Below are positions 9,651 through 19,643 of a stretch of DNA of 47,846 nt, piece after piece; the first letter of the stretch is position 1, and the number at the start of each line of letters is the position of its first letter. This DNA is from Snodgrassella alvi (GTDB taxonomy: Bacteria > Pseudomonadota > Gammaproteobacteria > Burkholderiales > Neisseriaceae): positions 1 through 47,846 of the forward strand of contig NZ_MDVC01000003.1 of assembly GCF_002777425.1 (NCBI RefSeq), given 5' to 3'. Both the position numbers and the translations under genes were made by a program. The notes under the pieces are model-generated. The model did not search any database. It saw nothing but the letters and a program-made list of their open reading frames with translations, and was not told the DNA's origin.

Positions 9651-10661
9651 ATGAAAAAAACTCGAGTATTAACCGGCGTTACCCCCAGTGGGATACCACA
9701 TCTGGGCAATTATGTTGGGGCAATTCGCCCGGCGATTCAGGCCAGCCTGAACCCTGACGTGGAATCATTTCTGTTTTTATCAGATTATCATGCCTTGATT
9801 AAATGTCATGAACCTGAAAAAGTGTACGAATCCACAAAAGCGGTGGCGGCAACCTGGCTTGCCTGCGGTCTCGACCCAGAGCGTACCACTTTCTATCGTC
9901 AGACAGATATTCCCGAAATAATGGAATTAAACTGGATTCTTACCTGCAATACCGCTAAAGGGCTGATGAACCGCGCACATGCCTATAAGGCAGCCATGCA
10001 GGATAATGCTGAAAAAGGGCAGGAAGACCCGGATCATGGTATTGAAATGGGGCTGTTCTGTTATCCGATGCTGATGAGTGCGGATATTCTGATGTTTAAT
10101 GCAGATAAAGTACCCGTGGGGCGTGACCAGATTCAGCATCTGGAAATGGCTCGCGATATTGCCGGCCGTTTCAATCATCGTTTCAGACCGTTGTTTACCT
10201 TGCCGGAAGCGCAAATCGATGACAATGTTGAAACACTTGTGGGATTGGATGGCCGTAAAATGAGCAAAAGTTATGGCAATACCATTCCGCTGTTTGAGTC
10301 TGAAAAGAAATTGCAGAAAGCAGTTAATAAGATTGTCACTAATCTGAAAGAACCCGGCGAAGCGAAACAGCCGGATGAAAGTCCTTTGTTTGATATTTAC
10401 AAGGCATTTGCCACACCAGCAGAAACCGACCAGTTCACACAGATGCTCGCAGATGGACTGGCCTGGGGTGAAGCCAAGAAAATTCTGGCGGCAAAAATCA
10501 ATGAGGAACTGGCTGAGAAGCGTGAACGCTTTGCGCAACTGAACGCACAGCCTGCCCTGATTGAAGATATTTTGCAGGCTGGTGCTGTAAAAGCGCGCCA
10601 GCAGGCACAGCCGCTGCTGGAGGCAGTACGCGAAGCAGTGGGTATCCGTTCATTAAAATAG
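9651..10661 (+). CDS. trpS: tryptophanyl-tRNA synthetase
   Basis: Class I aminoacyl-tRNA synthetase that charges tRNA-Trp. At 336 residues it is full length. The HIGH-like motif appears as [15 protein letters not shown] near the N-terminus and the KMSKS motif as [10 protein letters not shown] near residue 200. Conserved [15 protein letters not shown] lies between them. It is plus-strand, about 100 bases after gshA, and has its own spacing to gshB. Confidence 0.97.
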   Translation: MKKTRVLTGVTPSGIPHLGNYVGAIRPAIQASLNPDVESFLFLSDYHALIKCHEPEKVYESTKAVAATWLACGLDPERTTFYRQTDIPEIMELNWILTCNTAKGLMNRAHAYKAAMQDNAEKGQEDPDHGIEMGLFCYPMLMSADILMFNADKVPVGRDQIQHLEMARDIAGRFNHRFRPLFTLPEAQIDDNVETLVGLDGRKMSKSYGNTIPLFESEKKLQKAVNKIVTNLKEPGEAKQPDESPLFDIYKAFATPAETDQFTQMLADGLAWGEAKKILAAKINEELAEKRERFAQLNAQPALIEDILQAGAVKARQQAQPLLEAVREAVGIRSLK

Positions 10662-10728
10662 AGTACATTTTTATCCGGAAGGGAAAATGACTCTCCCTGC
10701 CGGATAAACAATCCGACAGGTAAACTCA

Positions 10729-11700
10729 ATGAAAATCCTATTTATTGCCGACCCGATGGCAGGTTTTAAAACCTATAAAGACACCACGTATGCCATGATG
10801 CGGGAGATGGCCAGACGCGGCTGGAAACTGTTTCATACATTAGCCAGTCAGCTGAGTGTGCAACAGGAATGTGTTGTCGCCAGTGCGAGCGAGTTCAGCT
10901 TTACTGATGCCAGAGATGAGCATGATCATGATTGGTTTAACTCTTTGCCACCGCAGCAATGCCCACTGAATCGTTTTGATGCCGTTATCATGCGTACCGA
11001 TCCGCCTTTTGATATGCAGTATCTGTATGCTACTCAATTGTTGACACTGGCCGCCAAACAGGGTGCCTATGTGTATAACAGTGGTCAGGCAATGCGTGAT
11101 TTTAATGAAAAACTGGCCATTCTGGATTTCCCTGAGTTTACCGCCCCAACACTGGTTACTACACACGCAGCTGATGTGCGGGCGTTTCTAAATGAACATC
11201 AAGACATTATTATCAAGCCGCTAGATGGAATGGGCGGTATGGGCATCTTTCGCTTAAAACAGAACGACCCAAATATTGGCAGTATTCTGGAAATGTTGAT
11301 GCGTCTGGATAGCCGCACCATCATGGCACAACGTTATATTCCCGAAATTGTTCATGGCGATAAACGTATACTGATTATTGGCGGTAAAGTAGTGCCGTAT
11401 GCGCTGGCACGTATCCCGCAGCAGGGTGAAACGCGTGGCAATCTGGCTGCTGGTGGCAGAGGTGTAGCCCAGCCATTAAGTGAACGTGATCTGCAGATTG
11501 CAGAAACACTGGCTCCAGAACTGGTACGCAGAGGTATTTTACTGGCCGGTCTGGATGTTATTGGTGATTATCTCACTGAAATCAATGTTACCAGCCCAAC
11601 TGGTTTTCAGGAAATTACCAAACAAACCGATTGTGATGTAGCCGCACTGTTTGCCGATGCAGTGGAAGAAGCTGCGCGCTTGCATGGTTCACCTGTGTAG
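10729..11700 (+). CDS. gshB: glutathione synthetase
   Basis: GshB adds glycine to gamma-glutamylcysteine to give glutathione. It is an ATP-grasp enzyme of 323 residues, full length for the prokaryotic family. Diagnostic pieces are the N-terminal [35 protein letters not shown], the ATP-grasp [18 protein letters not shown] and the C-terminal [13 protein letters not shown]. The gene follows trpS after 67 bases. Confidence 0.97.
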   Translation: MKILFIADPMAGFKTYKDTTYAMMREMARRGWKLFHTLASQLSVQQECVVASASEFSFTDARDEHDHDWFNSLPPQQCPLNRFDAVIMRTDPPFDMQYLYATQLLTLAAKQGAYVYNSGQAMRDFNEKLAILDFPEFTAPTLVTTHAADVRAFLNEHQDIIIKPLDGMGGMGIFRLKQNDPNIGSILEMLMRLDSRTIMAQRYIPEIVHGDKRILIIGGKVVPYALARIPQQGETRGNLAAGGRGVAQPLSERDLQIAETLAPELVRRGILLAGLDVIGDYLTEINVTSPTGFQEITKQTDCDVAALFADAVEEAARLHGSPV

Positions 11701-11751
11701 CTTTTCATATATTTTATAAAAATCAGATGATAAAAGGGAAAAATTATTGTC

Positions 11752-12159
11752 ATGTCGGAAAATAACAATCAGTACGCCACAAATATTAAAGGTAAAAAAG
11801 GTTTACGCCGTATATTCAATGCTTATGGTTATTCTCTGGCCGGTTTGAAAGCCGCCTGTAGCGAGTCAGGTTTTCGTCAGTTGTTATTATTAAACAGCGT
11901 ATTGATTGTACTGGTATTTGTGCTGGATTTTGGTATGCTGACACGGATGGTATTGATTATGGCCTCATTTTTAAGCTGGATTGTTGAGCTGTTTAATACC
12001 GCTATTGAGGCTGCCGTAGATCATACTTCGTTGGCTAAACATCCTTTGGCCAAACGTGCCAAAGATACAGCTTCGGCCGCTCAGTTGTTAACTATGCTAC
12101 TTCTGGCTATCTTGTGGTTATTGGCATTATGGCGTGATTATCTGGTTAACTGGTTTTAA
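11752..12159 (+). CDS. dgkA: diacylglycerol kinase
   Basis: DgkA phosphorylates diacylglycerol to phosphatidic acid in the inner membrane, recycling lipid from membrane-derived glycan synthesis and lipid A modification. The 135-residue protein has three transmembrane helices and the family signature SWIVELFNTAIEAAVDH with the catalytic Glu, followed by KRAKDTASAAQLL. It has a short cytoplasmic N-terminal extension (about 25 residues) with a Lys/Gly-rich start. Confidence 0.93.
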   Translation: MSENNNQYATNIKGKKGLRRIFNAYGYSLAGLKAACSESGFRQLLLLNSVLIVLVFVLDFGMLTRMVLIMASFLSWIVELFNTAIEAAVDHTSLAKHPLAKRAKDTASAAQLLTMLLLAILWLLALWRDYLVNWF

Positions 12160-12278
12160 ACAATACTGTATTTCTACTATAGATAGTCGAATTGCTGATG
12201 CGGGTATTGTTAACTTTTTACAAAAATTGCTGACTGAATATAAATCTGGACTGCTGTCTGAAAAATAGAAAGTAAACA

Positions 12279-13205
12279 ATGCATTTTTTGATAATTCTAT
12301 TACCTGTATTCGGTATTTTTGTCACAGGTTTTATTGCGCAGAAAGTATTAAAATTTGATATTGCCAGTTTATCAAAAATGTCGTTGTATATTCTTTCGCC
12401 ATTTTTAGCCTTTAAAACGTTCTATAGCCATCAGTTAACTGCTGCCTATGCTTATTATGCCTTTTATGTACTGGCTTTATGTGTCGGGCTTATTATACTG
12501 GTTTATCTCTGGTCGAAAGTGTGTCATTACCAGAATCAGGATAATTGCGCCCTGATTCTGGCGTCATGCTTTATGAATAACGGTAACTACGGTACGCCGG
12601 TTATTCTGGTATTTTTCGGTTCTGCCGGTTTTGATGTGGCTGTTATCCTGATGGTATTACAGCAGTTTATCATGAGTACTCTCGGTACCTATTATGCAGC
12701 CAAAGGCAGCAGTGATGTCGAAGGTGTCAGCCAGCGGACGATACTGAAAAAAGTTTTACGGATGCCGATTGTCTATGGTGCTCTGCTCGGGCTGATATTT
12801 CAATTGCTGCATATTCCCTTGAGTAAAGAAATTATGCTGGCCGTGGGCATGATAGGGGATTCATCTATTCCAGTAATCATGCTGATTCTGGGTATGCAAT
12901 TGGCTACATTACATATCAGGCAAATTGAAGTTGCCAAAATAAGCTTTGCACTGGTTATCAGATTACTGATTTCACCCCTCTGGGCAGTACTGCTGGTGTA
13001 TTTTATGCCGATAGACCTGATGTCCAAAAAAGTACTCATTGTGCTGGCGGCAATGCCTACAGCCGCCAATACTACCTTACTGTCTGTACAGTTCAACACC
13101 AGACCACAGCTGGTATCTACGGCAACATTTATCAGCACAGTATTAAGTCTGATTACTTTGCCTGTTGTTCTGATGCTGGTGCAGCCACCGGTAATACATT
13201 TGTAA
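12279..13205 (+). CDS. AEC-family membrane transporter
   Basis: The 308-residue protein has about ten hydrophobic helices and the fold pattern of the auxin efflux carrier (AEC) family: an N-terminal LPVFGIFVTGFIAQKV, the conserved MNNGNYGTPVILVFFG in the middle and GALLGLIFQL...MIGDSSIPVIMLILGMQL later. Bacterial members carry malate, malonate or related anions, but the substrate cannot be read from the sequence. It stands alone, about 120 bases after dgkA. No terminator-like hairpin was noticed right after it. Confidence 0.85.
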   Translation: MHFLIILLPVFGIFVTGFIAQKVLKFDIASLSKMSLYILSPFLAFKTFYSHQLTAAYAYYAFYVLALCVGLIILVYLWSKVCHYQNQDNCALILASCFMNNGNYGTPVILVFFGSAGFDVAVILMVLQQFIMSTLGTYYAAKGSSDVEGVSQRTILKKVLRMPIVYGALLGLIFQLLHIPLSKEIMLAVGMIGDSSIPVIMLILGMQLATLHIRQIEVAKISFALVIRLLISPLWAVLLVYFMPIDLMSKKVLIVLAAMPTAANTTLLSVQFNTRPQLVSTATFISTVLSLITLPVVLMLVQPPVIHL

Positions 13206-14089
13206 GCAGTATAAATATAGTTTAAATAGGATATCAGGTAATAAATGAACTTGAGAGCGGCAGGTAGATAGGTTTCAACGTTGGCACATAATTTGATAAC
13301 GATACACCCAATACTAGCTGTTACCTGATGTAGCTATAATTATTACCATTTCCTTAATGCTTTTTAGTCTGAGAACAGCAATAATAATTAGTTTTAAATT
13401 AAATCAGGCTCAATAGTACGAAAGTATGCATACCGTAAAAATGTAGAAGTGCATTGTATTTACCGATTACAGTAGTAGGCTGAGAAATTATGTACTTCGT
13501 ATCAAAACATGCCGTATCTAGTATTATAGATGGCAATTATCTTACCTTTATCCATTATGTACTGGGTGCCATACTGTTTAAACTAGTATTAATTACATGG
13601 CAATTTTGTTTTCTCTATCTGAGACTAATAAAATTTGGCAAAGCTTAGGGTTTTTATCGATTATTTCAATAAAAGAATAGAATAACTTTTTACTTATCTT
13701 GTTTGGCATGAATATTCTGATTGGTAAAAACATTCAGCCTATTCAGGTTGATTCATCAAAATATTGTTTTTGATTGCCCAAATCAGTGTTATTACCAACT
13801 CTCCCAAATAGAATAAACCATAAGCTATTTATATTTGTTTTAATATTTATTGCTATAATAACAGGAAGTTTGCTTTTGCAACTGTTGTATATAATTGAAG
13901 CAAAAAACTGTTTTGTTATCGTAGCAATCAAAAGGCTACTAAATAAAGATAACACGGTTATCTTTAGCGTTTTAGAACCATTACTCTATCAAGATATTGG
14001 CTGATTACTGCTTCCCAAAACTTATCGTTATCACTATAAACCGGTATCATAGCCGCTTAAACCTGTTGTGATAACAAATTGAATGGCAC
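13206..14089. other. 884-bp AT-rich region without a supported gene
   Basis: I find no reading frame with a credible start and Shine-Dalgarno here, no tRNA and no clear terminator. The longest frame (13774-14004) begins with TTG and is a low-complexity hydrophobic read. It may be a decayed gene or a long regulatory spacer before dapF. Confidence 0.6.
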
Positions 14090-14950
14090 ATGACTAGATT
14101 AAAATTTACCAAAATGCATGGTTTGGGTAATGATTTCATGGTTATTGATGGTATCAACCAGAAATTTGACCCGACAACAGCACCTATTGCTGCATGGGCA
14201 CAACGGCATACAGGTGTAGGATTCGACCAGCTTCTTTTGATTGAAGCGCCGCAGACAGCAAAAGCTGATTTTCGGTATCGTATCTTTAATGCCGATGGTT
14301 CAGAAGTGGAACAGTGTGGCAATGGTGCACGCTGTTTTGCCCGCTTTGTCTACGATAAAGGCCTAACCAGCAAGCAACAGATTGTGGTAGAAACAGCCGG
14401 TGGGGTGATTGTGCCGCATTTAAATGATGATGGTACAGTAACAGTAGATATGGGCGTGCCATTATTTGCACCCGAACAGATTCCGTTTGCTGCCATTGAT
14501 GAAGATGATGCCCAGCGTATCAGCCATCAGCTGATTGTTGGCACTGATATGGTTGATGTGACCTGTATCAATATGGGTAATCCGCACGCCGTAATGGTTG
14601 TGGAAGACATCGACCAGGCACCAGTACATCGGCTGGGTGCTGCAATTGAAAATCATAAACAGTTTCCACAGCGGGTTAATGTGGGATTTATGCAAATACT
14701 GTCACCACAACAGATTCGCTTGCGTGTCTTTGAGCGTGGTGTTGGCGAAACACAGGCTTGTGGTACCGGTGCATGTGCAGCGGTAGTGGCCGGAATCAGT
14801 CTGGGTTTACTAGGCGATGATGAACCGGTACAAGTTAATTTACCCGGTGGGCTGCTATCGATTAGTTGGCAGCAACAGCCAGAAGATGCTCATGTCTGGA
14901 TGACTGGCCCGGTGCAGACTGTATTTGAGGGGGAGATTAATTACTTATGA
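14090..14950 (+). CDS. dapF: diaminopimelate epimerase
   Basis: DapF converts LL- to meso-diaminopimelate for lysine and peptidoglycan synthesis. It has 286 residues, full length. The N-terminal [16 protein letters not shown], the first catalytic Cys in [13 protein letters not shown] and the second in [15 protein letters not shown] are all present. The stop overlaps the next start (ATGA at 14947-14950), so the DUF484 gene is translationally coupled, a common dapF neighbourhood in proteobacteria. Confidence 0.97.
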   Translation: MTRLKFTKMHGLGNDFMVIDGINQKFDPTTAPIAAWAQRHTGVGFDQLLLIEAPQTAKADFRYRIFNADGSEVEQCGNGARCFARFVYDKGLTSKQQIVVETAGGVIVPHLNDDGTVTVDMGVPLFAPEQIPFAAIDEDDAQRISHQLIVGTDMVDVTCINMGNPHAVMVVEDIDQAPVHRLGAAIENHKQFPQRVNVGFMQILSPQQIRLRVFERGVGETQACGTGACAAVVAGISLGLLGDDEPVQVNLPGGLLSISWQQQPEDAHVWMTGPVQTVFEGEINYL

Positions 14951-15600
14951 GTATTGATGAAGCAAAAGTGCGTGCTTTTTTACATGCACAACCACAGTGG
15001 CTGTACGAACATGCTGCCGAGTTTAATTTGCGCCCGATCGAAAGCAAGATATTGTCATTTCAGCAGGGCAAGATGCAAGTGATGCAGCGTAAAACCGAAA
15101 AAATGGCCTCACAACTGATTCAGATGCTGGGTGATGCTGATGCAAATCACACACTGATGGCTAAATTTATGGCATTTGATCAGCGCCTGCTTACTGTAAA
15201 TACAGTGACACAGTGGCAGTGTGCAATCAGGGATGGGTTGAAGAATGAATTTGCTTTATCTTACTATGCGCTGAAAATTGTTGCCGATATACCAAAAAAT
15301 GTGCGTGTGCCTGTAACTTTACTGGCTGAAAACAGAATTAAAGCCATTAGTGAAAAATTAACTGCTCCTGTTTGTGGTGCCTTGCCGGCAGCGGCTTTAT
15401 TAGAGTTATTACCTGCGCAGCCACGTCTGGAAAGTTTTTTACAGTTACCACTGCTCTGGAAAGATCAAGTGCTTGCCATACTGGTTATTGGCCATGAAAA
15501 TGAAGCGCATTTTGCTCCCGATATGGCCACTGAATGGGTAACAGCCATGGCTGATAATATGGCTATTGTTCTGGCGCGTTTGCTGAAATTGGTACGCTAA
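14947..15600 (+). CDS. DUF484 (GAF-like) family protein
   Basis: A 217-residue cytoplasmic protein. The N-terminal [21 protein letters not shown] and the C-terminal GAF-like section ([51 protein letters not shown]) fit the DUF484 family, whose function is not established and which typically sits between dapF and xerC. Here the next gene is not xerC. It overlaps dapF at its start and the following gene at its stop (TAATG). Confidence 0.85.
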   Translation: MSIDEAKVRAFLHAQPQWLYEHAAEFNLRPIESKILSFQQGKMQVMQRKTEKMASQLIQMLGDADANHTLMAKFMAFDQRLLTVNTVTQWQCAIRDGLKNEFALSYYALKIVADIPKNVRVPVTLLAENRIKAISEKLTAPVCGALPAAALLELLPAQPRLESFLQLPLLWKDQVLAILVIGHENEAHFAPDMATEWVTAMADNMAIVLARLLKLVR

Positions 15601-16154
15601 TGGGTACACTAATAAGTAATGCTGTTGTACTGATATATGCTGTACTGTTTGTCTGGCAATGCTGCAAATATCAGCTTGATGGCTGGTTGGCGGCATCAGT
15701 AACTGTCTGGTTGGTTTTGACCAACATCAGTAGTGAGATTTTGCCGGGTATTGCTGGTCCTTTTAAGCCGGTAAATTCGTTTCTGGTGCCTGTGTACGTA
15801 TTGCTAGGGTCATGTTTCGCTATGCACCAAGGCCGCAAACTCAGGAATAGCCCTTATTTAACTATGTTGTTCTACAGTTGCTGGTTACAGCTTGGATCAT
15901 TGGCTATTTGTCTGGCTTTAGTTCTGTGCCTGATAACAAAAGCTGCTCTGATTATCCCTTTTCTGGTAAGTTTGCTCCAGATGTTTGCCTGGCAACCGAT
16001 TTTCTGGATTGGTAGTCAATGGATATTGATGATGATGCTGTTTTTGCGTGGCGCTGATAACGAAAAGCCAATATGGCGTTGGCAGACTTTGCTGCTTTTC
16101 AGTTTATTTACACAGCTGGTATATATGACGTTAAGTTTTAGAGGAAAATTGTAA
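15600..16154 (+). CDS. small polytopic membrane protein of unknown function
   Basis: I do not recognise this 184-residue protein. It is strongly hydrophobic with about five to six predicted membrane helices (for example 5-20, 30-50, 60-75, 95-130, 135-150, 160-180) and few charged residues. Its ATG overlaps the DUF484 stop, so it is coupled to that gene and sits where xerC often occurs. A strong hairpin terminator lies 60 bases after its stop. Confidence 0.65.
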   Translation: MGTLISNAVVLIYAVLFVWQCCKYQLDGWLAASVTVWLVLTNISSEILPGIAGPFKPVNSFLVPVYVLLGSCFAMHQGRKLRNSPYLTMLFYSCWLQLGSLAICLALVLCLITKAALIIPFLVSLLQMFAWQPIFWIGSQWILMMMLFLRGADNEKPIWRWQTLLLFSLFTQLVYMTLSFRGKL

Positions 16155-16212
16155 TTAGGATTGGTAATGAACACCTAAGATAATTTCTATTGTTTTAAAA
16201 AATCACATAACA

Positions 16213-16245
16213 AAAAAGCCAGACTAAACAGTCTGGCTTTTTTGA
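16213..16245. terminator. bidirectional terminator
   Basis: AAAAAAGCCAGACT...AGTCTGGCTTTTTT, a near-perfect palindrome with a short AAAC loop and T runs on both strands, lies between convergent genes and can serve both. Confidence 0.85.
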
Positions 16246-16256
16246 TTTGTGTGTGC

Positions 16257-16484
16257 TTATTTAGAAGCAGCAGCTGCTGAAGCTTCGGCTTCAGCTTCAG
16301 AAGCAACAACAGGAGCAGAAACTTCAGAAGCGGCAGCTGCTGGTTCAGAAGCAGGAGCAACTGCTTCAGAAGCAGGAGCCGCAACTTCAGAAGCAGCAGA
16401 AGCAGCAGGAGCTGCTTCGTCTTTAGTACAAGCAGCCAAGAACAAAGACATCAGGGCAGCAGCAGCTAACAAAGATTTTTTCAT
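16257..16484 (-). CDS. Ala/Glu/Ser-rich small lipoprotein
   Basis: This 75-residue product starts MKKSLLAAAALMSLFLAAC, a lipoprotein signal with lipobox LAAC. The mature part is almost only Ala, Ser, Glu, Pro and Val in imperfect repeats such as SEVAAPASEAVAPASE. The DNA repeats TCAGAAGC-like units, so copy number could vary by slippage in multiples of three. Such tails behave as flexible spacers; no function can be assigned. It ends at the bidirectional terminator. The start at 16484 is well placed after AGGTACATAATC. Confidence 0.75.
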   Translation of the reverse strand: MKKSLLAAAALMSLFLAACTKDEAAPAASAASEVAAPASEAVAPASEPAAAASEVSAPVVASEAEAEASAAAASK

Positions 16485-17514
16485 GATTATGTACCTTAAT
16501 CTGTATCAAAAAGTATTACTTTAATGATGGAAGTCCAGTTTTTGCACACCATATCGTTTCATCAACAAATAGCTATAGTGCGCATAACTTGTGCAAATCG
16601 AATTATGCCCCGCCTTGCAAACTAATGCAATCAGCCATGCGTGTATTTTTGTTAAATAAGGCGGTTGGTAAAGTCTGTTGCCTAATTGAAAATGCTGTTT
16701 GATGATATACAAGCTTCTGTATGCAATTACAGGCGATTGGTAAAATTAAAAATATAAGATATTGATAAAATTTAGTAAAAGTAAATAATATTCGACAATA
16801 ATTTTACAGTTAGGTGATTACATATCCAAATTGTTAAAATAAACATCAGTTGCTTTTTTACAACATGTTTGCATGTTTGTGGCTTTATTGCCTCATATAA
16901 ACTTTTCAACTGTTACTAAACGGAGTACTTATTTCATATATAGGAACGAAGTACCTCATTTTTGCTGACTGTGGTTGTATAAAAAAGGCGTTTTATAAAT
17001 GATTTTTTGAATACTCATCATGTGGTCGTAATTAACCTCAAATCTGCAATTCAATTATCTTATGTATTCAGATTAGTATTATTAATAATACAACCGTTCA
17101 ATACCTCAATAACCAGCGACAGCTTATTTGCCGTTTTAAACTCTACAGTCTTCATGTTGGATTTAACATTTTGACTTGGTATAGCAAATAGTTGAAAATT
17201 GTTAATCTATTACTGAATGCATCTGCTATTAAAATACAAAATTTAAGATAGCAGCAATTTTTATGATTTCAAATTAAATTTAGTTAATGGGTGAGTATTG
17301 CTGGCTATAACTTATTTATCTGTATCTGGCTGGTTTATCACTCTTTTTTTACATCTTAATTTGTTTGCATCTTTTATTAATCTGTCTATACAGCTAGTCA
17401 AAGACCGTTTAATTGCCATTGTTCGTTATAATGACAAGTTTTGAATATCCGGCATGCGTATATTAGGCATGCTAGCTGTTTTAGTTATCATTGTTTCAAT
17501 TCAGGAAGCTTACC
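16485..17514. other. 1-kb AT-rich intergenic region
   Basis: No credible gene is seen between the lipoprotein gene and ETF-QO. It holds many short A/T runs and small palindromes. A TATAAT hexamer lies at 17427-17432, 82 bases before the ETF-QO start, but without a convincing -35. Confidence 0.55.
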
Positions 17515-19170
17515 ATGACAGAAACCGTTGAACGCGAAAGCATGCAGTATGATGTTGTGATTGTTGGTGCTGGTCCGTCAGGTTTATCTGCTGCCATCCG
17601 TCTGAAGCAACTGGCAGCACGGCAGCAACGTGACATCAGTGTGTGCATAGTCGATAAAGGTTCTGAGGTGGGGGCACATATTCTGTCTGGTGCAGTTATT
17701 GACCCTCGTTCTTTATCTGAGCTAATTGAAAACTGGCAGGAGAAGGATGCGCCATTATCCTGTCCTGTTAAGGAAGACCGGCTGCTGTTTCTAACCCAGA
17801 AGAAAGCCTATCGATTGCCCACTCCGCCAAGCTTTAACAATCATGGTAATTATATTATCAGTCTGGGGGTATTTTGTCGCTGGCTGGCGCAGCAGGCAGA
17901 AGAGCTGGGTGTAGAAATCTATCCGGGTTTTGCTGCTGCGGAAGTACTGTATCACTCTGATGGTTCCGTGCGTGGCATAGCTACCGGAGATATGGGGCTA
18001 AACCGTGATGGTAAGCCCGGAGACAATTATCAGCAGGGTATGGAGCTATTGGCGCAGCAAACCATCTTTGCGGAGGGCTGTCGTGGTTCGCTTACCAAAA
18101 CCTTGATTCAGCAGTTTGGATTAAACAGGGATTGTCAGCATCAGACATACGGACTCGGGATTAAAGAGTTATGGGAAATCGCGCCAGAAAAATCCAGACC
18201 AGGCACGGTAATACATTCAATTGGCTGGCCACTGGATCAGCAGACATATGGCGGCTCATTCCTGTATCACTTGAATGATAATAAAGTGGCTGTGGGATTT
18301 GTAATCGGTCTGGATTACCAGAATCCCTATTTGTCGCCTTTTGCTGAAATGCAACGCTATAAAACCCATCCGGCCATTCGGGAAGTGCTTGAAGGTGGTA
18401 AGTGTATTGCTTATGGTGCACGCGCGTTAAGCGAAGGAGGGCTGCAAAGTCTGCCCAAGCTGACTTTCCCCGGTGGTGTACTGGTTGGTGATACAGCTGG
18501 CTTTCTGAATGTGCCGCGTATCAAAGGGATCCACGCCGCCATGAAATCGGGAATGTTGGCAGCAGAAGCCGTGATTGACGTATTGAATGCAGAAGGCATC
18601 GATGAGAGTAGTAATAGTGAAGCTGTAAGGTATACTGAATTGTTCCGAAACAGTTGGTTACATACGGAATTGCATAAAGTTCGCAATATGCGGCCAGCGT
18701 TCAAATGGGGGCTGTTTGGCGGTCTGGCTTATGGTGCACTTGAAGAATATCTGTTCAGAGGCAAAACCCCATGGACACTTCGCCATTACTGTGCAGATTA
18801 TGCATCTTTGCGTAAAGCGCAGGACTGCCAGCCTATTGATTATCCTAAGGCAGATGGTAAATTAACCTTTGATCGCATGAGCAGCGTTTTTCTGGCAGGA
18901 ATCAGCCACAATGAAAGCCAGCCGGTACATTTACAACTGCATAACCCGGCACTGGCCATCAGTGTCAATTATCGTGATTATGCCAGCCCAGAAATCCGTT
19001 ATTGTCCTGCTGGTGTGTATGAAATTGTTGAAAAAGCAGGAAACCCACACTTGCAGATTAATGCACAGAATTGTGTACACTGCAAAACCTGTGATATTAA
19101 GGATCCCGCCCAGAATATTAACTGGGTGTGTCCAGAAGGTGGCAGTGGCCCCAATTATGCGGAAATGTAA
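17515..19170 (+). CDS. electron transfer flavoprotein-ubiquinone oxidoreductase
   Basis: ETF-QO passes electrons from ETF (fed by acyl-CoA and other dehydrogenases) to ubiquinone at the inner membrane. The 551 residues match the single-chain bacterial enzyme. The FAD-binding VVIVGAGPSGLSAAIRLKQ is near residue 15. GVLVGDTAGFLNVPRIKGIHAAMKSG follows in the middle. The C-terminal 4Fe-4S domain has CVHCKTCDIKDPAQNINWVCPEGG, with four cysteines. The start at ATG 17515 is preferred over TTG 17491 because AGGAAGC lies just before it. No ETF alpha/beta genes are in the window. Confidence 0.93.
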   Translation: MTETVERESMQYDVVIVGAGPSGLSAAIRLKQLAARQQRDISVCIVDKGSEVGAHILSGAVIDPRSLSELIENWQEKDAPLSCPVKEDRLLFLTQKKAYRLPTPPSFNNHGNYIISLGVFCRWLAQQAEELGVEIYPGFAAAEVLYHSDGSVRGIATGDMGLNRDGKPGDNYQQGMELLAQQTIFAEGCRGSLTKTLIQQFGLNRDCQHQTYGLGIKELWEIAPEKSRPGTVIHSIGWPLDQQTYGGSFLYHLNDNKVAVGFVIGLDYQNPYLSPFAEMQRYKTHPAIREVLEGGKCIAYGARALSEGGLQSLPKLTFPGGVLVGDTAGFLNVPRIKGIHAAMKSGMLAAEAVIDVLNAEGIDESSNSEAVRYTELFRNSWLHTELHKVRNMRPAFKWGLFGGLAYGALEEYLFRGKTPWTLRHYCADYASLRKAQDCQPIDYPKADGKLTFDRMSSVFLAGISHNESQPVHLQLHNPALAISVNYRDYASPEIRYCPAGVYEIVEKAGNPHLQINAQNCVHCKTCDIKDPAQNINWVCPEGGSGPNYAEM

Positions 19171-19207
19171 ATGTTAAAATAAGCTTAAATTAGCAAGTCC
19201 TGATATA

Positions 19208-19244
19208 AAACAGGCTGGTAATAGTACTATTACCAGCCTGTTTT
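19208..19244. terminator. bidirectional terminator after ETF-QO
   Basis: AACAGGCTGGTAATAG and its perfect complement CTATTACCAGCCTGTT flank a minimal centre and are followed by T runs on both sides. It lies between the convergent ETF-QO and 84-residue genes. Confidence 0.85.
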
Positions 19245-19247
19245 ATA

Positions 19248-19502
19248 TCAGTGTTCGCGTTCATGAAAGAATGCGTATGTTGCGTCATGAAATAGTTCCA
19301 CTTGCGGATTTTCTTCATACTGCAACCGTGCAACTTCGTTATCAAAAGCTGCACGAATGGATTCTGTGGCCAGTTCTGCTATATCTGCCGGCAGTGCTCG
19401 TAATAAGCCTTTCAGTGCTGTAGCCAGAACCCGGTTTTGCATGATTAAGGCTTCGTTACTTTCTTCAAGAAACTCAATACGCTGTTCGATTGTATTCATC
19501 AT
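19248..19502 (-). CDS. small coiled-coil protein of unknown function
   Basis: An 84-residue acidic, mainly helical protein. The N-terminal IEQRIEFLEESNEALIMQNRVLATALKGLLRAL has the heptad pattern of a short coiled coil, and the C-terminus is His/Glu-rich (FFHEREH). I do not recognise the family; length and N-terminal pattern recall SlyX-like proteins, but the characteristic C-terminus is missing. Two adjacent ATGs (19502 and 19499) follow AGGATTGA; either may be used. It shares the terminator with ETF-QO. Confidence 0.6.
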   Translation of the reverse strand: MMNTIEQRIEFLEESNEALIMQNRVLATALKGLLRALPADIAELATESIRAAFDNEVARLQYEENPQVELFHDATYAFFHEREH

Positions 19503-19643
19503 TCAATCCTAATTTAATTGGGAAAAATATACATTATTTTAGCATTTTAAACTATAAAAGTTGTTATAATTACTAAGATATGGCGCACTAAAAAATCATG
19601 TGCAGCCTGTTTAAAATATATCGGGATAGCGAGAAGAGGGGGC

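Noticed and set aside
9927-10538. 203-codon minus-strand frame opposite trpS
   Set aside because: It lies fully within the well-supported trpS gene and its Cys/Phe/His-rich text is typical of an antisense shadow.
13774-14004. 76-codon hydrophobic frame in the gap before dapF
   Set aside because: TTG start, no Shine-Dalgarno, AT-rich low-complexity text without family features.
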